42,660 nt of DNA from Vibrio penaeicida (lineage in GTDB: Bacteria; Pseudomonadota; Gammaproteobacteria; Enterobacterales; Vibrionaceae), in the NCBI RefSeq assembly GCF_002933855.1, contig NZ_BFAQ01000007.1:1-42660 (forward strand), given 5' to 3'. The notes below the pieces were generated by a model. That model ran no database searches and had not been told where the DNA came from. It saw only the letters and a program-made list of their open reading frames with translations. This document shows positions 17,893-27,969 of this stretch, in pieces. Position numbers and translations under genes: made by a program. The first letter of the stretch is position 1; each line of letters opens with the position of its first letter.

Positions 17893-17922
17893 AAAACAGC
17901 CTAGTATCGACTGGGCTGTTTT
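17893..17922. terminator. bidirectional terminator between ppa and ytfP
   Basis: AAAACAGCC (17893-17901) and GGCTGTTTT (17914-17922) form a 9-bp stem with A and T tracts on both sides, so it can end ppa on the plus strand and the tamAB-ytfP transcript on the minus strand. Confidence 0.85.
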
Positions 17923-17990
17923 ACTTGAAATACATTAACGGATTCTGGATAGCCAAAGAACTCATTCACCGCCAATACAGTTCTACAGAA

Positions 17991-18338
17991 CTAAAAGCGC
18001 TGGCACCAATCGCTCGAGTCGATTGGCTCCGATAACTGGCTGCCATCTTGATAGAGATAGACCCATGCCTCCCCAAATGGAGTCGACATTTTCTCACGGC
18101 GGTATTCGTATGGCACATCTTCAAGGTGGTCTAACTTTGCCAATATTTGCGCATTGATCCGGTAAATTTCACCGAAGATCTCTTGCTGACCTTGCACCAT
18201 TCCTGGGTAATGACCTAAATCGTACAAAGCAAATGCAGGCCCTGTCCGAAACTGGGCGACCAACTCGCACCCTTCCAAGAAGTGGTGATTGTCTTCGCCT
18301 TGTCGCAACATCCCATACACAAACACCAGCTGTTCCAT
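17991..18338 (-). CDS. ytfP: gamma-glutamylcyclotransferase-like protein YtfP
   Basis: A 115-residue small GGCT-fold protein. Visible are the FVYGMLRQG phosphate-loop-like motif (family usual: VYGSLR), the HYPGMVQG segment and LDHLEDVPYEYRR with the conserved acidic residue. I start it at the ATG at 18338, which has GGAG 6 bases before it and gives the usual N-terminus; an upstream in-frame GTG (18359) and ATG are possible. It follows tamB by 24 bases; linkage of ytfP with tamA/tamB is conserved in gammaproteobacteria. The substrate is not known with certainty. Confidence 0.9.
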   Translation of the reverse strand: MEQLVFVYGMLRQGEDNHHFLEGCELVAQFRTGPAFALYDLGHYPGMVQGQQEIFGEIYRINAQILAKLDHLEDVPYEYRREKMSTPFGEAWVYLYQDGSQLSEPIDSSDWCQRF

Positions 18339-18362
18339 CGCACTCTCCATCAGGCTCACGCC

Positions 18363-21300
18363 TTAATCAAATTCGAACTGGTAAATCAAATCCACGGCAC
18401 TATCAAGACCAGAAACCGCTTCAACATACAAATCCTGCATCAAGCGATAGCGCACGGTGAATTCACCAAGTGAGTTAAAAATACCCACTCCGTAAGTGAC
18501 TTTCAAGCCGGGTAATATGTACCCGCTCACAGTTACTTGAGAGTCATCACCCGAACCCGCTGTATCCAATTGCAAATCCTGCACACCAAATGCTTGACCA
18601 ATCTCTCCGATCACTTTTCCGCTTTTCGCTAAGCTCAATCCAATCAACGTGGTGGTCATTAAGTTTCCACCCGCTTCAGCATCTATGTCTCTACCTCGCA
18701 ATAGGTAAGACAGCGCATTAGCTTGCGGCATGGCTGGATCTGAGAATATCGACACCTGCGGATTATCCGCTGGTCCATCGACACGAATACCCGCAGTTAC
18801 ATCATCTTGGATATTGTCTGGATTCCGAATGGCAGTGATCACAACATAAGGCTGATCCACAGGGCCATTCATTAATATCTTACCTGTTTGAATCAGCAGA
18901 TCTTGACCGAACGAACGATAAGAACCATCAAGTATGTTGACCTCTCCGACGACAAAGGGTCCTTTGTCACGTTGAGAGACTTTTAAATCCCCTTTTAGAT
19001 TGCCCAATAGACCAAAAGCACTTAACCGGAAATCATCACCAATTTTCACATTAACGTTGGTTTGAATGTTCATAGGCAATGGCTGCTTTTCTTCCACTGG
19101 TTTGAAGTTTTCATCCAGCAAGACTTCATCACTGGAGACGCCAACCGCACTTGGCGGTAGCTCTTCCACTTCAATACGCCCCCATGGTAAATGAATGTCG
19201 CCCTCAATTTTAGCGAGCTCAGGCGTCGCTGAAATTTTAAGGTCTGGTTTCACTTTAATGTGAACCATTGGCGGCAGCTTCACGTTCAACTCTTCAGCAA
19301 AAACCGCTAAATTACCACGCCACGCCTTTAAGTCCGCCCAATTACCATCACCATCTAAATTGAGCGTGCCATCAGGTGTGTGAATTTGCGCATCCAATAC
19401 AGCGTCGTATCCATTAAAAGCAACGGATATTTGACCTTCATTGACGTCAACAGGAGTAATGTCGCCTTTGGCAATCAGCTTCTCGATAACGAAATCACCC
19501 TGCAATTTAGGATGAAGCAAGGGACCACTGAAAGTAAGATCGGAATGAATATTGGCATCCGCTTTACTGAATTCGCCCAACAAAGGCTTGAGCATACCGA
19601 GGTGGATCTCACGAATCCCCAATTTGCCGTCAATGGTTTGATTGTTGGATTGCACATTTGCAATATTCGCCTGACCATCAATCACACCGTTGTCAGCCAG
19701 ATCCAACGACCAACGACTTCTTAGTCTATCGTTCTCTAACTCGGCATCCAACGTCACGCTGTTCCATCCTAGCGTGACTGGCGCATCTAAAGATTGTGTA
19801 ACCTGCCCTTCAGGTAAAGAAACAGACACTTTTAGCTCAGGCTTGGCATTTGGTGCCCAGCTCGCCCACGCTGTCGCATTAACTTCACCTTGAAGGTCGG
19901 TTTCCTGTGGGACGAAGCGCTTAATCTGTTCAAAGTTAAACTGCTTGATAGCAATATTCGCCTCACCACTTTCTCCAGCAGATAGGTCCTTGGTCAAGCA
20001 CAATGACGCACCTTGTTGATTCCAACAATGCGCTTGAACGCTTGCCAGATTAGTTGCCATGTTAAAACCTAATGCAGCCTTATCTTCTAACGTCCACGTA
20101 CCTTGCTCGGATGTGATTTCTGCGCGCTGTAATTCACCTTGCCATACCATCTCGGGTTTCTCAGTTAGCCCACCGACTACCTTCAAACTTGTAGAAATCA
20201 AATCGGATAGCACATCTAACGTAAGCTGATGTGCTTCCTGTGTACCTGAAAATTCCAGATCCACATTATCAATGTATTGGTCTTGCGCTTTCACGTTTTT
20301 AACGACCAATGACAAATCGCCTTTCGGAGCAGGGAGAGGAGATATATCGCCAGATAGAGCAACGGATTCCACCGTCACTTCTTGCTTCCAATCGACTTCG
20401 TTAACACTCAATTCCACCTTGATTTGTGGCTCTTCAAACTCACCACGCAAGTTGACTTTGCCGTACATGTGCCCACGAAGTTCAGGAATCGACTTAACAA
20501 ACTCAGGGAAGTTTAGCTCTACATCCAGCCCCCATTGTTTATCCAATGAGCCCGACACAAATAGGTTATTAGGACCATGAGATAGCTCCAGCCCTTCAGT
20601 ATGAATGCTAGGTTCACCGCTTTTATTGATGTCTGCCGCATCCAATTGACCATTGATGTACAACGGGTAGTCGCGGATTAAACCTTGGATAGCCAATAGT
20701 GGAACACCCACTTTCCAACCACCATTTTCGGTTAAGGAACCATTGGTCGTAATGCTGCCACTGATATTGCCCTCGGCTTCTGGCCATTGTAACCCTGGCT
20801 GTATGCTGTCTAAACCGAGCGTAGTGTTCCATTTCACTAACTTGGACCAATCGGCTTCAACCTGACCAGAGACTCGACCACCTAACGTATTGAGAACTAA
20901 GCTGTGTACATCGATACTTTCTAATGTGCCGCTTGCTGACGTATCGAGGTCTAAATCCGGAATATCTTTGCCCTGCGCTTTTAACGCAAGGGAGATCTGA
21001 TACGCATCCAGATTACCTTTAATATCAATGCTTTCAATGTCTGAACGATAATCGTATTTGCCAGTAAGAGGCCATTGCACTTCCCCTTGTGACAAAGACA
21101 GGTCGAAAGGCAACACAGCCTGTAGCGGCTTTAGGTTTCCTTCAAGGTGCGCTTTTATGACGCCCCCAAAATCAGCGTTGAGGTTGAGTTCCGCCACACT
21201 ACCGTCTGCCTTTAGCGCCAAGGTTTGCCCTTTTAACTCTGTCTGATTGAGTTTGGCATTAAGGGTTAATTTCGGGAGGGAGTAATCTCCCTTCAGTTCG

Positions 21301-22130
21301 ATTTCAGTGCTAGCGTCCGCGGTAACTTCTGGCATATCCAATACTAGCTTTTCAATGCTGACCACATGATCGCTCGCTTTCGCCTTCAATCCCAAGTGAT
21401 GCACTTTTACTGGCGATTCACCGTGTAAAGTAAAATCACGAATATCAAAGCCTTCCACCACAACATCCAGCGGAATCAATACTTCTGGAAGTTCAATGTC
21501 TGCGGTTTTGTCCGTCGCAGCTTTGTCCGTCGATGCTTTTTCGACCGAAGCGTTGGTGTCGGTTGGAGCAAGTGTAATATCGATGTCATCCCACTTTGTT
21601 GGGTGCAACGTCAGCACTCGACCTTCCATTGTCGCCGCAGTAGAAAACGACTTCCACTTGATCTCTGTACCCAACACATCAAGCGCAATATCATTCAACT
21701 GAACACGGTTAACTGAGACAGGAACAGGTAACGTGATCTCGGTGAGTGGCTCTGAAGGTGTTGGTTCTTCCTGAGTAGGCGCTGTGCCTGTAAGAGCAAA
21801 GGATAACGATTCTAGAGCTAGATTATCGATACACACTCGGGGTTCAAATAAACATTCTGCATCCAGTTCGAGTTGCACTTGTTTAGCTTGTAGATCGATA
21901 AATAAATCGGGATCATTAAAATTGACTTGGTGAAGCGTTATACCCGTGAGTATCGCCCCTTCAGCTTCGTCTACTGTTAGTTGGGGCAATGCTTTTTGCG
22001 CCCCCCACATGGCAAGGTTCAGCCCCGCTTGTGTAAACAGTAAGCCACCCAATAGAAGTAACAGAACAAGAACAAAACACGGAATAAAAAGGGCAAAGCG
22101 CACTAGCCATTTAGCAACAGTACGGGTCAT
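18363..22130 (-). CDS. tamB: translocation and assembly module protein TamB
   Basis: A 1255-residue AsmA-like protein, normal size for TamB. A single N-terminal membrane anchor (about residues 10-32, FALFIPCFVLVLLLLLGG) is followed by a long periplasmic beta-rich region of repeated amphipathic strands and the conserved DUF490 C-terminal domain (from about residue 900, with VRYRLMQDLYVEAVSG near the end). It spans the periplasm, partners TamA in the outer membrane and takes part in outer-membrane protein insertion and lipid transport. ATGA overlap with tamA indicates coupled translation. Residues about 190-215 contain a short low-complexity stretch with repeated TDKAATDKT-like units. Confidence 0.95.
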   Translation of the reverse strand: MTRTVAKWLVRFALFIPCFVLVLLLLLGGLLFTQAGLNLAMWGAQKALPQLTVDEAEGAILTGITLHQVNFNDPDLFIDLQAKQVQLELDAECLFEPRVCIDNLALESLSFALTGTAPTQEEPTPSEPLTEITLPVPVSVNRVQLNDIALDVLGTEIKWKSFSTAATMEGRVLTLHPTKWDDIDITLAPTDTNASVEKASTDKAATDKTADIELPEVLIPLDVVVEGFDIRDFTLHGESPVKVHHLGLKAKASDHVVSIEKLVLDMPEVTADASTEIELKGDYSLPKLTLNAKLNQTELKGQTLALKADGSVAELNLNADFGGVIKAHLEGNLKPLQAVLPFDLSLSQGEVQWPLTGKYDYRSDIESIDIKGNLDAYQISLALKAQGKDIPDLDLDTSASGTLESIDVHSLVLNTLGGRVSGQVEADWSKLVKWNTTLGLDSIQPGLQWPEAEGNISGSITTNGSLTENGGWKVGVPLLAIQGLIRDYPLYINGQLDAADINKSGEPSIHTEGLELSHGPNNLFVSGSLDKQWGLDVELNFPEFVKSIPELRGHMYGKVNLRGEFEEPQIKVELSVNEVDWKQEVTVESVALSGDISPLPAPKGDLSLVVKNVKAQDQYIDNVDLEFSGTQEAHQLTLDVLSDLISTSLKVVGGLTEKPEMVWQGELQRAEITSEQGTWTLEDKAALGFNMATNLASVQAHCWNQQGASLCLTKDLSAGESGEANIAIKQFNFEQIKRFVPQETDLQGEVNATAWASWAPNAKPELKVSVSLPEGQVTQSLDAPVTLGWNSVTLDAELENDRLRSRWSLDLADNGVIDGQANIANVQSNNQTIDGKLGIREIHLGMLKPLLGEFSKADANIHSDLTFSGPLLHPKLQGDFVIEKLIAKGDITPVDVNEGQISVAFNGYDAVLDAQIHTPDGTLNLDGDGNWADLKAWRGNLAVFAEELNVKLPPMVHIKVKPDLKISATPELAKIEGDIHLPWGRIEVEELPPSAVGVSSDEVLLDENFKPVEEKQPLPMNIQTNVNVKIGDDFRLSAFGLLGNLKGDLKVSQRDKGPFVVGEVNILDGSYRSFGQDLLIQTGKILMNGPVDQPYVVITAIRNPDNIQDDVTAGIRVDGPADNPQVSIFSDPAMPQANALSYLLRGRDIDAEAGGNLMTTTLIGLSLAKSGKVIGEIGQAFGVQDLQLDTAGSGDDSQVTVSGYILPGLKVTYGVGIFNSLGEFTVRYRLMQDLYVEAVSGLDSAVDLIYQFEFD

Positions 22131-23842
22131 AGTTCAGGTCCCAACGTAAAGTGAATGGCAAATCTTTCGTCAGGTTTTTTATCCAATCCCCAAGCAAAAT
22201 CTAACCGAATTGGACCCACAGGCGAAGCCCATCGAATACCCACGCCGACACCTTTTTTCCACTCGGGTGTATCTGTCCATGCATCACCGTAATCAACGAA
22301 TGTTGCTGCCCACCAATTGCCATAAACGCGATATTGATACTCTAAGCTACTCACGGCTAAGTATTTACCACCACTGAACTTATCTTCTGGTTGAGTAGTA
22401 GGAATATCTTCATACCCATAACCACGGATACTGTTATCACCACCAGCAAAGAAGCGTAAGGAACGAGGGACTTTGTCAAATTCACCTGCAAATACACCGC
22501 CCGCATCGAAACGGGCTAATCCACGGTGATTTTCACCCACACTGCGTACAATGGCGGTTCGACCTTGTACTCTTAAAATACCAGTATCAGAAAGCAGGCT
22601 TTCATTTCCGGCTTCAACGGTGAGCAGGTGCTTGTCTCCCCACATGGGCATGGCGCCACCACGAACGCGTGCACGACTGAAGCTGAACCCCGGCAACACG
22701 AATTTAGAAATACGAGATTGACCACGCTCTTCTGAGTCGTCGTATAAAAATCTTACGGAAGCCGTTCTTTGCCACCCCGAATCTAATTTCCAGTGTCGTT
22801 TCACCGCTAAGTTATGCTCTAGGCTCTTGGTTTCATCTTTGTCGGTACGCTTCATTCCGTACTGGATTTCATAATATTCACGTAATACGTCTTCTAGCGG
22901 AATTTTGTAGCTCGCCGTAATGGCTTGTTCTGGCACAGAAAGGGACATGCTGCTGTTTAAGCTGTGCCCACGATCATTGAGCCACGGTTTTTTCCAGCTG
23001 ACTTTCCCCCGAATGCCAATGTCTGTTGAGTAACCTAAGCCTGTTTCTATCTGATTTTCAGACTGTGGAGCAAGATTGATGTTCATGGGTAATTCGCGCT
23101 GTTTACCGATGTAACTAAGATCGGGCTCAACGTGCACAGAAGAAAACCATTCCGTATTAGATAAGCTTTGATTCAGCTCACCGATATTGGATGCCAGATA
23201 AGGATCGCCTGCTTCAAAGGGCACCAGAGATCGCACTCGGCTTTCGCGGATTTGGCTGCCAAAAACCCGAGTTTCACCAAAGTAATAGCGCTGACCACTG
23301 GTAAATTCTATGGTGATAAAGGCTTGTTTATGCTCGGGAGAGACTTCTAAACGAGTTTGACCAAACTCACCATCAAAATAACCTTTTCTTAATGCTAAAT
23401 TTCGTAAGTTTGATTTGTAAGATTCATAGGCGCTGTGGTTCAACGGTTCACCAACCCCCAGTTTGGCATCGCTGCGAAGCTGAATGAAATCAGGATCCGT
23501 TGCTGCTTCCCCTGAAATGATCAAATCGCTGGTGCGAATCACCACCACAGGTCCTGGGTCAACCAATGCCGTAAGGGATTGAGAATCTTCCCCAACTTGA
23601 AAAGCAATCTCAGGCTGGTAATGACCTAGTGCCTTTAATGCCTTCTGAATATTGTCTTCCACTCGGGATTGAAACCGAAGTGACGTTGAGTATTCGCTGG
23701 GATCAATAGCAGACAGATAAGCAGACACGTTGGTGTCCAGCTCTCCTTCTAGTCCTTCTACTTCAAAATCGAAAGCGAATACGGGGAATCCAATAGTAAG
23801 TAAACCACACCCTAACAGGCGCGAAATTTGTTTCTTATTCAT
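22127..23842 (-). CDS. tamA: translocation and assembly module protein TamA
   Basis: A 571-residue Omp85-family outer-membrane protein. A signal peptide (ending near FPVFA) is followed by three POTRA domains (roughly residues 25-260) and a 16-strand barrel with the hallmark IRGYGYE loop motif and the WASPVGPIRLDFAWGL strand near the C-terminus. I start at the ATG at 23842, which gives a proper signal peptide; an in-frame TTG at 23863 has a better ribosome site (AGGAAAAGG), so the start is not certain. Confidence 0.94.
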   Translation of the reverse strand: MNKKQISRLLGCGLLTIGFPVFAFDFEVEGLEGELDTNVSAYLSAIDPSEYSTSLRFQSRVEDNIQKALKALGHYQPEIAFQVGEDSQSLTALVDPGPVVVIRTSDLIISGEAATDPDFIQLRSDAKLGVGEPLNHSAYESYKSNLRNLALRKGYFDGEFGQTRLEVSPEHKQAFITIEFTSGQRYYFGETRVFGSQIRESRVRSLVPFEAGDPYLASNIGELNQSLSNTEWFSSVHVEPDLSYIGKQRELPMNINLAPQSENQIETGLGYSTDIGIRGKVSWKKPWLNDRGHSLNSSMSLSVPEQAITASYKIPLEDVLREYYEIQYGMKRTDKDETKSLEHNLAVKRHWKLDSGWQRTASVRFLYDDSEERGQSRISKFVLPGFSFSRARVRGGAMPMWGDKHLLTVEAGNESLLSDTGILRVQGRTAIVRSVGENHRGLARFDAGGVFAGEFDKVPRSLRFFAGGDNSIRGYGYEDIPTTQPEDKFSGGKYLAVSSLEYQYRVYGNWWAATFVDYGDAWTDTPEWKKGVGVGIRWASPVGPIRLDFAWGLDKKPDERFAIHFTLGPEL

Positions 23843-24002
23843 ATCTGACAGCGCAATGTACAACCTTTTCCTCAAGACCGCTCAAAGCTATCAGAAATTA
23901 CGTGCGCCACATAGTGTTAAACAGTGGAAACTGATATTGGCTCTAATTACAGAGAAAAGTATGGTGAGTATGATGTAAGTAGTAAGTAAACGATGAGCAG
24001 TT

Positions 24003-24030
24003 AAAAAGGCGAACCCTTCGGTTCACCTTT
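24003..24030 (-). terminator. terminator of the FG-GAP lipoprotein gene
   Basis: On the minus strand AAAGGTGAACC pairs with GGTTCGCCTTT around a GAAG tetraloop and ends in a T run (24003-24007). It starts 14 bases past the stop codon. Confidence 0.9.
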
Positions 24031-24043
24031 AGCTTGGTAAGTT

Positions 24044-27000
24044 CTATGGGTTGATTTGGTACATAGCTTGATCGGTAGAGACGAGCGCTTGCAGTCCTTT
24101 CTCGGGGTGAGTTCGAATCTTAATACCGTGACTACTTGGCTCTCCGATTAAAGGAGGGCTTTTCCAAATCGTATTGCCTTTGTTATCGGTTTTTCGAACA
24201 TGGTATCTATCCGTTCCCCTAGGTGAAACATTCATGTCTTCTTCAGTTGTAAGGAGAAAGCCTTGCTCATCAGCTTTAGAGAGGTTAACTGCTATGCCTT
24301 TCGTATGAAATTTTAAAGAATACTGCTCTTTGAATATTAGAGTATTTCCTTCAACCTCAAACACTACAAGCTGATTACCCTTGCCAGTTGTCTGATCAGA
24401 AAAACACGCTATTTCCTTGCTACTGTCTGAGTCGTGGTTAAATACTAAAATATTTCGGCAACCGAAATTAGAGAGATTGTAAGTGGACTTTTTGATCATT
24501 GAACTACCAGTTACTTTAAGAAGAGATAACTTGTGTCCATGTGAGACAATAATAGACCCAGAAATTGCATCGTACACTTCAAATTCACGAATTTGCTCAC
24601 CACTCTGTGAATGCTGATAAGATGCAATGGTTCTATCGTTCGTTACATCGTATATCGTCATCGCAGTACCATGAGCTAATACAACTTCCTTCTTTCCATC
24701 CTGGTTAAAATCGGAAGCTTTCACAATAATATCACCGTTATCTCCTGCTATATCAGGAGAATTCTTAACCAGCTCACCATCTAGTTGGATTAGCTCTATC
24801 TTTGAGACTCCATAATTAAATTTAGGTATAACGATTTCAGAATAGCCATCGCTATCAAAGTCGGTGTGCACTGTATTGAGTAATGAATAATTAGTGTAGC
24901 TTGTTCCAGAGCTAAAGTTGACCTTGCCTTCAGAGCTTACTGTCGTAAATTTATCTCTAACATCACTATTGCCGTACTTACCAACCAAAAACAGCGCTTT
25001 TTCTTTAACGGGTGTAATGTTTGCCCACCCTACTGTTCTAAATGCTGTCGAAGGCTTGACAATACTTGTATGTTTCAGCGTAACACTGTTGCCAGAAATA
25101 TCCGCACTAGCAAAACCTCTGAGTGAATAACTATGGCTAGTCCCCCATAATAGCTCTAGATTGCTGTCGTTATCAAAATCGCCAATAGTTAGGGAACTTA
25201 CGTCATATGAGCTAGAAGTAGGCAATTGCCACACCTGAGAAAGAGTCCCACCTTCTAATTTGAATGCTTTTACGCCATCATGTGAACAATTCATAACCAA
25301 CAATTCGCTCACTCCGATCGTTGAATAAGATGTCTCTAAATCACATGGAGACAAGCTTTGAGTAGACGAGAGACTGATTAAAGTATTCGTTACGGCAGAG
25401 TAACTAGAAAAGTTACTGAAATTGTCTCTTCCAACGATTTCATTCACACCGTCTTGGTTGAAATCTTCAATGATCATTCTGTCTACAGAAAATCGTCCAT
25501 TGTAATTCCATTGAATCGCCCATGTAGAGGTGTCGATAACTAAACCGCTATTTAATATAAGTTCAGGTGACTGATCATTATCAACATTCGAATACACAAG
25601 CTGAGTGGTTCCTGTTACATCAATCTCCGCTATTAAAGGGTTAGAAAAGTCATTCCAACTAAAAGCAGAAAGCTTGGGTTTATAATCCTCCCAATCATAA
25701 TGCAAAACTGCCACTTCTAGCGTGCCATCATTATTGGTGTCTGCAAATGCTGCCCTCAAAATATTCTGAGAAGCTTCGAAAACCACTTTAGGCTTACTCG
25801 TTAGATCTTCTAGGGTAAGGATATTCTTTGAGGTAACTATAACGATTTCTTTTTTAAGATCATTATCGATATCTAAATAGTGCACCTGCTGTATTAAACC
25901 ATTGCTTGGTAGCTGGTATGGATACATCCATTTTTGTTTGTATTGACCACTTTCAAAGTAGTAAAGGGATAGACCACTGCCATTGTCTGTCGTCAGGAAT
26001 TCATTTAAGCCGTCACCATCAAAGTCATCGATAACAATGGAATCCTCTTTGAACGGACTGTACTCACCAGAACGAGCAATAGGCTCTGCTTTGCTGTCGC
26101 TTACTTCAACTTTCAATACGTATTCTTCATGGTCGTCATTGACCGATTTAAAAGTAAATTCAAAAGCTTGAGTTGGAAATAAGAAATCGGAAGGTGCCGT
26201 CCAAGAAATAACGCCATCACTGCTGATTGTTGCACCGTCGGGTCCAGATTCCATACGGATTCTTTCTGAATCATTGGTATCTAAATCAAACAACGATACG
26301 CCAAATTGTAATTCATCCCCTGAAAAAACTTGTGCGGGTAAGTTGTCCGTTTTGATTACTGGCTTAGTGTCATTAAGGAAAATATATGCCCATTCACTGG
26401 TTATTGAACTCGTTCCATCAAAAATGACTGCTTGAACTTTAACTTCATCACCATAAGCCGCCGTATAGGCAGGAAGGGTATTGGTTATTTCTCCCTCAAC
26501 CAATTCATTATTGATATACCATCGATAGCTCAGTTGTACATTTTCCGCTGGTGTATCAGGGTCTGAAAATTCCGAGCTTTCAACAACAATGGTGTTAGCT
26601 GTACTCACATTATATGACAGCAGTGAGGGCATACCCGTAAATGCGGGTGGCTGTGTCAACGAATCCAATGGATAAAGCTCCATGGGTTGAGTTAACACAA
26701 ACTGAAACCCACTCACTTTAGATAAGTGTGTACCTACATCGAAAGAACCATCACGTTCTATATCTTTCTTGTAGGTAAAGAACTTATCCGAAAATAATAG
26801 TTGCACTTCACTATCTGCATTAAAACTCATTGAACCTTCAAAAAAGTTAATGCCTCTACGTGCTTTTAGTCCTTGAGAAGAAACACTAACCTTCCCAGAT
26901 TCACCTAGCCACACAGTTCCATCCACATTTACATTTATTTCTTCATAGTAGTCTGGAGTACGCATAGAATCGGTCTGGCTAACTTTGATTTTTCTTCCAT

Positions 27001-27646
27001 TGTCGTAAGAATATAGAAGGCGACTTTCTTCAGTTCTCTCAAAACCACGCTCATCAAATTCAGAATAATGTACCTGGGTGTATCCGGTAACCTTCAATCC
27101 TTCGATATCTAAATTGTCAAAATAATAAGTTTTTTCATTTTTATCATTAAAGGATACTGCCAACATTCCAGAGAGAGATGTCTTATAGTCCTGGGTAATA
27201 CAGTCATTAAAGTCTAGAGATACCGTCCCCAAGCTCTGTCCGTCTACCGTTGAGCTAATGTCAACAAAACCAGACTCCCCACAGGTAAACAACTTTCCAT
27301 CGACATTCTCAATGGCGATGAAGTTATCAATTTGATCATCAAGAAAAATTAATCCATATTCACGGTTCAATATAGTGCTCGAAGCTTGCTTTACAATAGA
27401 TGCATCGAGCAATGCAGCCTGTGATTCCCCAGAATAGCCCAGCTCAACAAGGTTTTTCGCCGCTACTTTCAATTCTGATTCTGAATGCTGAGTTGCATTT
27501 TTCAGTATCTTAGAATTACTGTTAATCTGTTCTGTCTTTGGCGCTGCATCACCGTTCTCAGAAGTAGAATCTCCACCACCTCCCCCACAGGCAGAAAGTA
27601 GAATAGCCATCCCTAGCGCTGACGACGCTTGTAGTTTACAAAGCAT
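24044..27646 (-). CDS. large FG-GAP/VCBS-repeat lipoprotein
   Basis: A 1200-residue predicted outer-membrane or surface lipoprotein. The lipobox LSAC is at residues 17-20, followed by GGGGG and a serine-rich linker. Residues about 45-330 form a beta-rich domain I do not recognise; about 345-520 look like two Ig/cadherin-like domains (PDTPAENVQLSYRWYIN; VISWTAPSD). The C-terminal half contains at least nine calcium-loop repeats such as DFDGDGLNEF, DTNNDGTLEV, DFNQDGVNEI, DFDSDGYSEI and DFNQDGKKEV, typical of a seven-bladed FG-GAP propeller. The start has AAAGGAAAC upstream. It is more AT-rich than the tam genes and is likely a lineage-specific adhesin or binding protein; ligand unknown. Confidence 0.8.
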   Translation of the reverse strand: MLCKLQASSALGMAILLSACGGGGGDSTSENGDAAPKTEQINSNSKILKNATQHSESELKVAAKNLVELGYSGESQAALLDASIVKQASSTILNREYGLIFLDDQIDNFIAIENVDGKLFTCGESGFVDISSTVDGQSLGTVSLDFNDCITQDYKTSLSGMLAVSFNDKNEKTYYFDNLDIEGLKVTGYTQVHYSEFDERGFERTEESRLLYSYDNGRKIKVSQTDSMRTPDYYEEINVNVDGTVWLGESGKVSVSSQGLKARRGINFFEGSMSFNADSEVQLLFSDKFFTYKKDIERDGSFDVGTHLSKVSGFQFVLTQPMELYPLDSLTQPPAFTGMPSLLSYNVSTANTIVVESSEFSDPDTPAENVQLSYRWYINNELVEGEITNTLPAYTAAYGDEVKVQAVIFDGTSSITSEWAYIFLNDTKPVIKTDNLPAQVFSGDELQFGVSLFDLDTNDSERIRMESGPDGATISSDGVISWTAPSDFLFPTQAFEFTFKSVNDDHEEYVLKVEVSDSKAEPIARSGEYSPFKEDSIVIDDFDGDGLNEFLTTDNGSGLSLYYFESGQYKQKWMYPYQLPSNGLIQQVHYLDIDNDLKKEIVIVTSKNILTLEDLTSKPKVVFEASQNILRAAFADTNNDGTLEVAVLHYDWEDYKPKLSAFSWNDFSNPLIAEIDVTGTTQLVYSNVDNDQSPELILNSGLVIDTSTWAIQWNYNGRFSVDRMIIEDFNQDGVNEIVGRDNFSNFSSYSAVTNTLISLSSTQSLSPCDLETSYSTIGVSELLVMNCSHDGVKAFKLEGGTLSQVWQLPTSSSYDVSSLTIGDFDNDSNLELLWGTSHSYSLRGFASADISGNSVTLKHTSIVKPSTAFRTVGWANITPVKEKALFLVGKYGNSDVRDKFTTVSSEGKVNFSSGTSYTNYSLLNTVHTDFDSDGYSEIVIPKFNYGVSKIELIQLDGELVKNSPDIAGDNGDIIVKASDFNQDGKKEVVLAHGTAMTIYDVTNDRTIASYQHSQSGEQIREFEVYDAISGSIIVSHGHKLSLLKVTGSSMIKKSTYNLSNFGCRNILVFNHDSDSSKEIACFSDQTTGKGNQLVVFEVEGNTLIFKEQYSLKFHTKGIAVNLSKADEQGFLLTTEEDMNVSPRGTDRYHVRKTDNKGNTIWKSPPLIGEPSSHGIKIRTHPEKGLQALVSTDQAMYQINP

Positions 27647-27969
27647 ATGTTTCCTTTGATTGTATTTATAAGGGTTAAACCTATTAATTTTGAAGGAAAT
27701 TTATCATATTCACTTGATGATGTTATTAGTAGAATCTTGCTCTACGTCGTATTTACAACACAAAGCTATTCACAGGTTTGATATTTGGTAACAAAAAGTA
27801 CACCTAAAGACTCAACATGATTTCGCCTGCGTTTTTCACCAATACCTGAAACAGAAAACATGGCTCGGCTTTCGTAACTCTCCCTGTTTAATTAATAGTC
27901 CTCACCAATTACCTACACGGCTAGTTCGTTACATTAAGGGAAACGATCACACCCAACTAGGAGCCAACT
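27647..27969. other. intergenic region, divergent genes
   Basis: About 320 bases between the lipoprotein gene and the muramidase gene. No gene is seen. It should contain divergent promoters; I cannot fix a -10/-35 pair. TTCGTTACATTA at 27925-27936 faintly resembles the shared element at 34177 and 35988. Confidence 0.4.

Noticed and set aside
24065..24135. tRNA-like stretch (ATCGGTAGAG followed by GTTCGAATC) on the plus strand
   Set aside because: It lies inside the 3' end of the FG-GAP lipoprotein gene, the T-stem and D-stem do not pair, and there is no acceptor stem.
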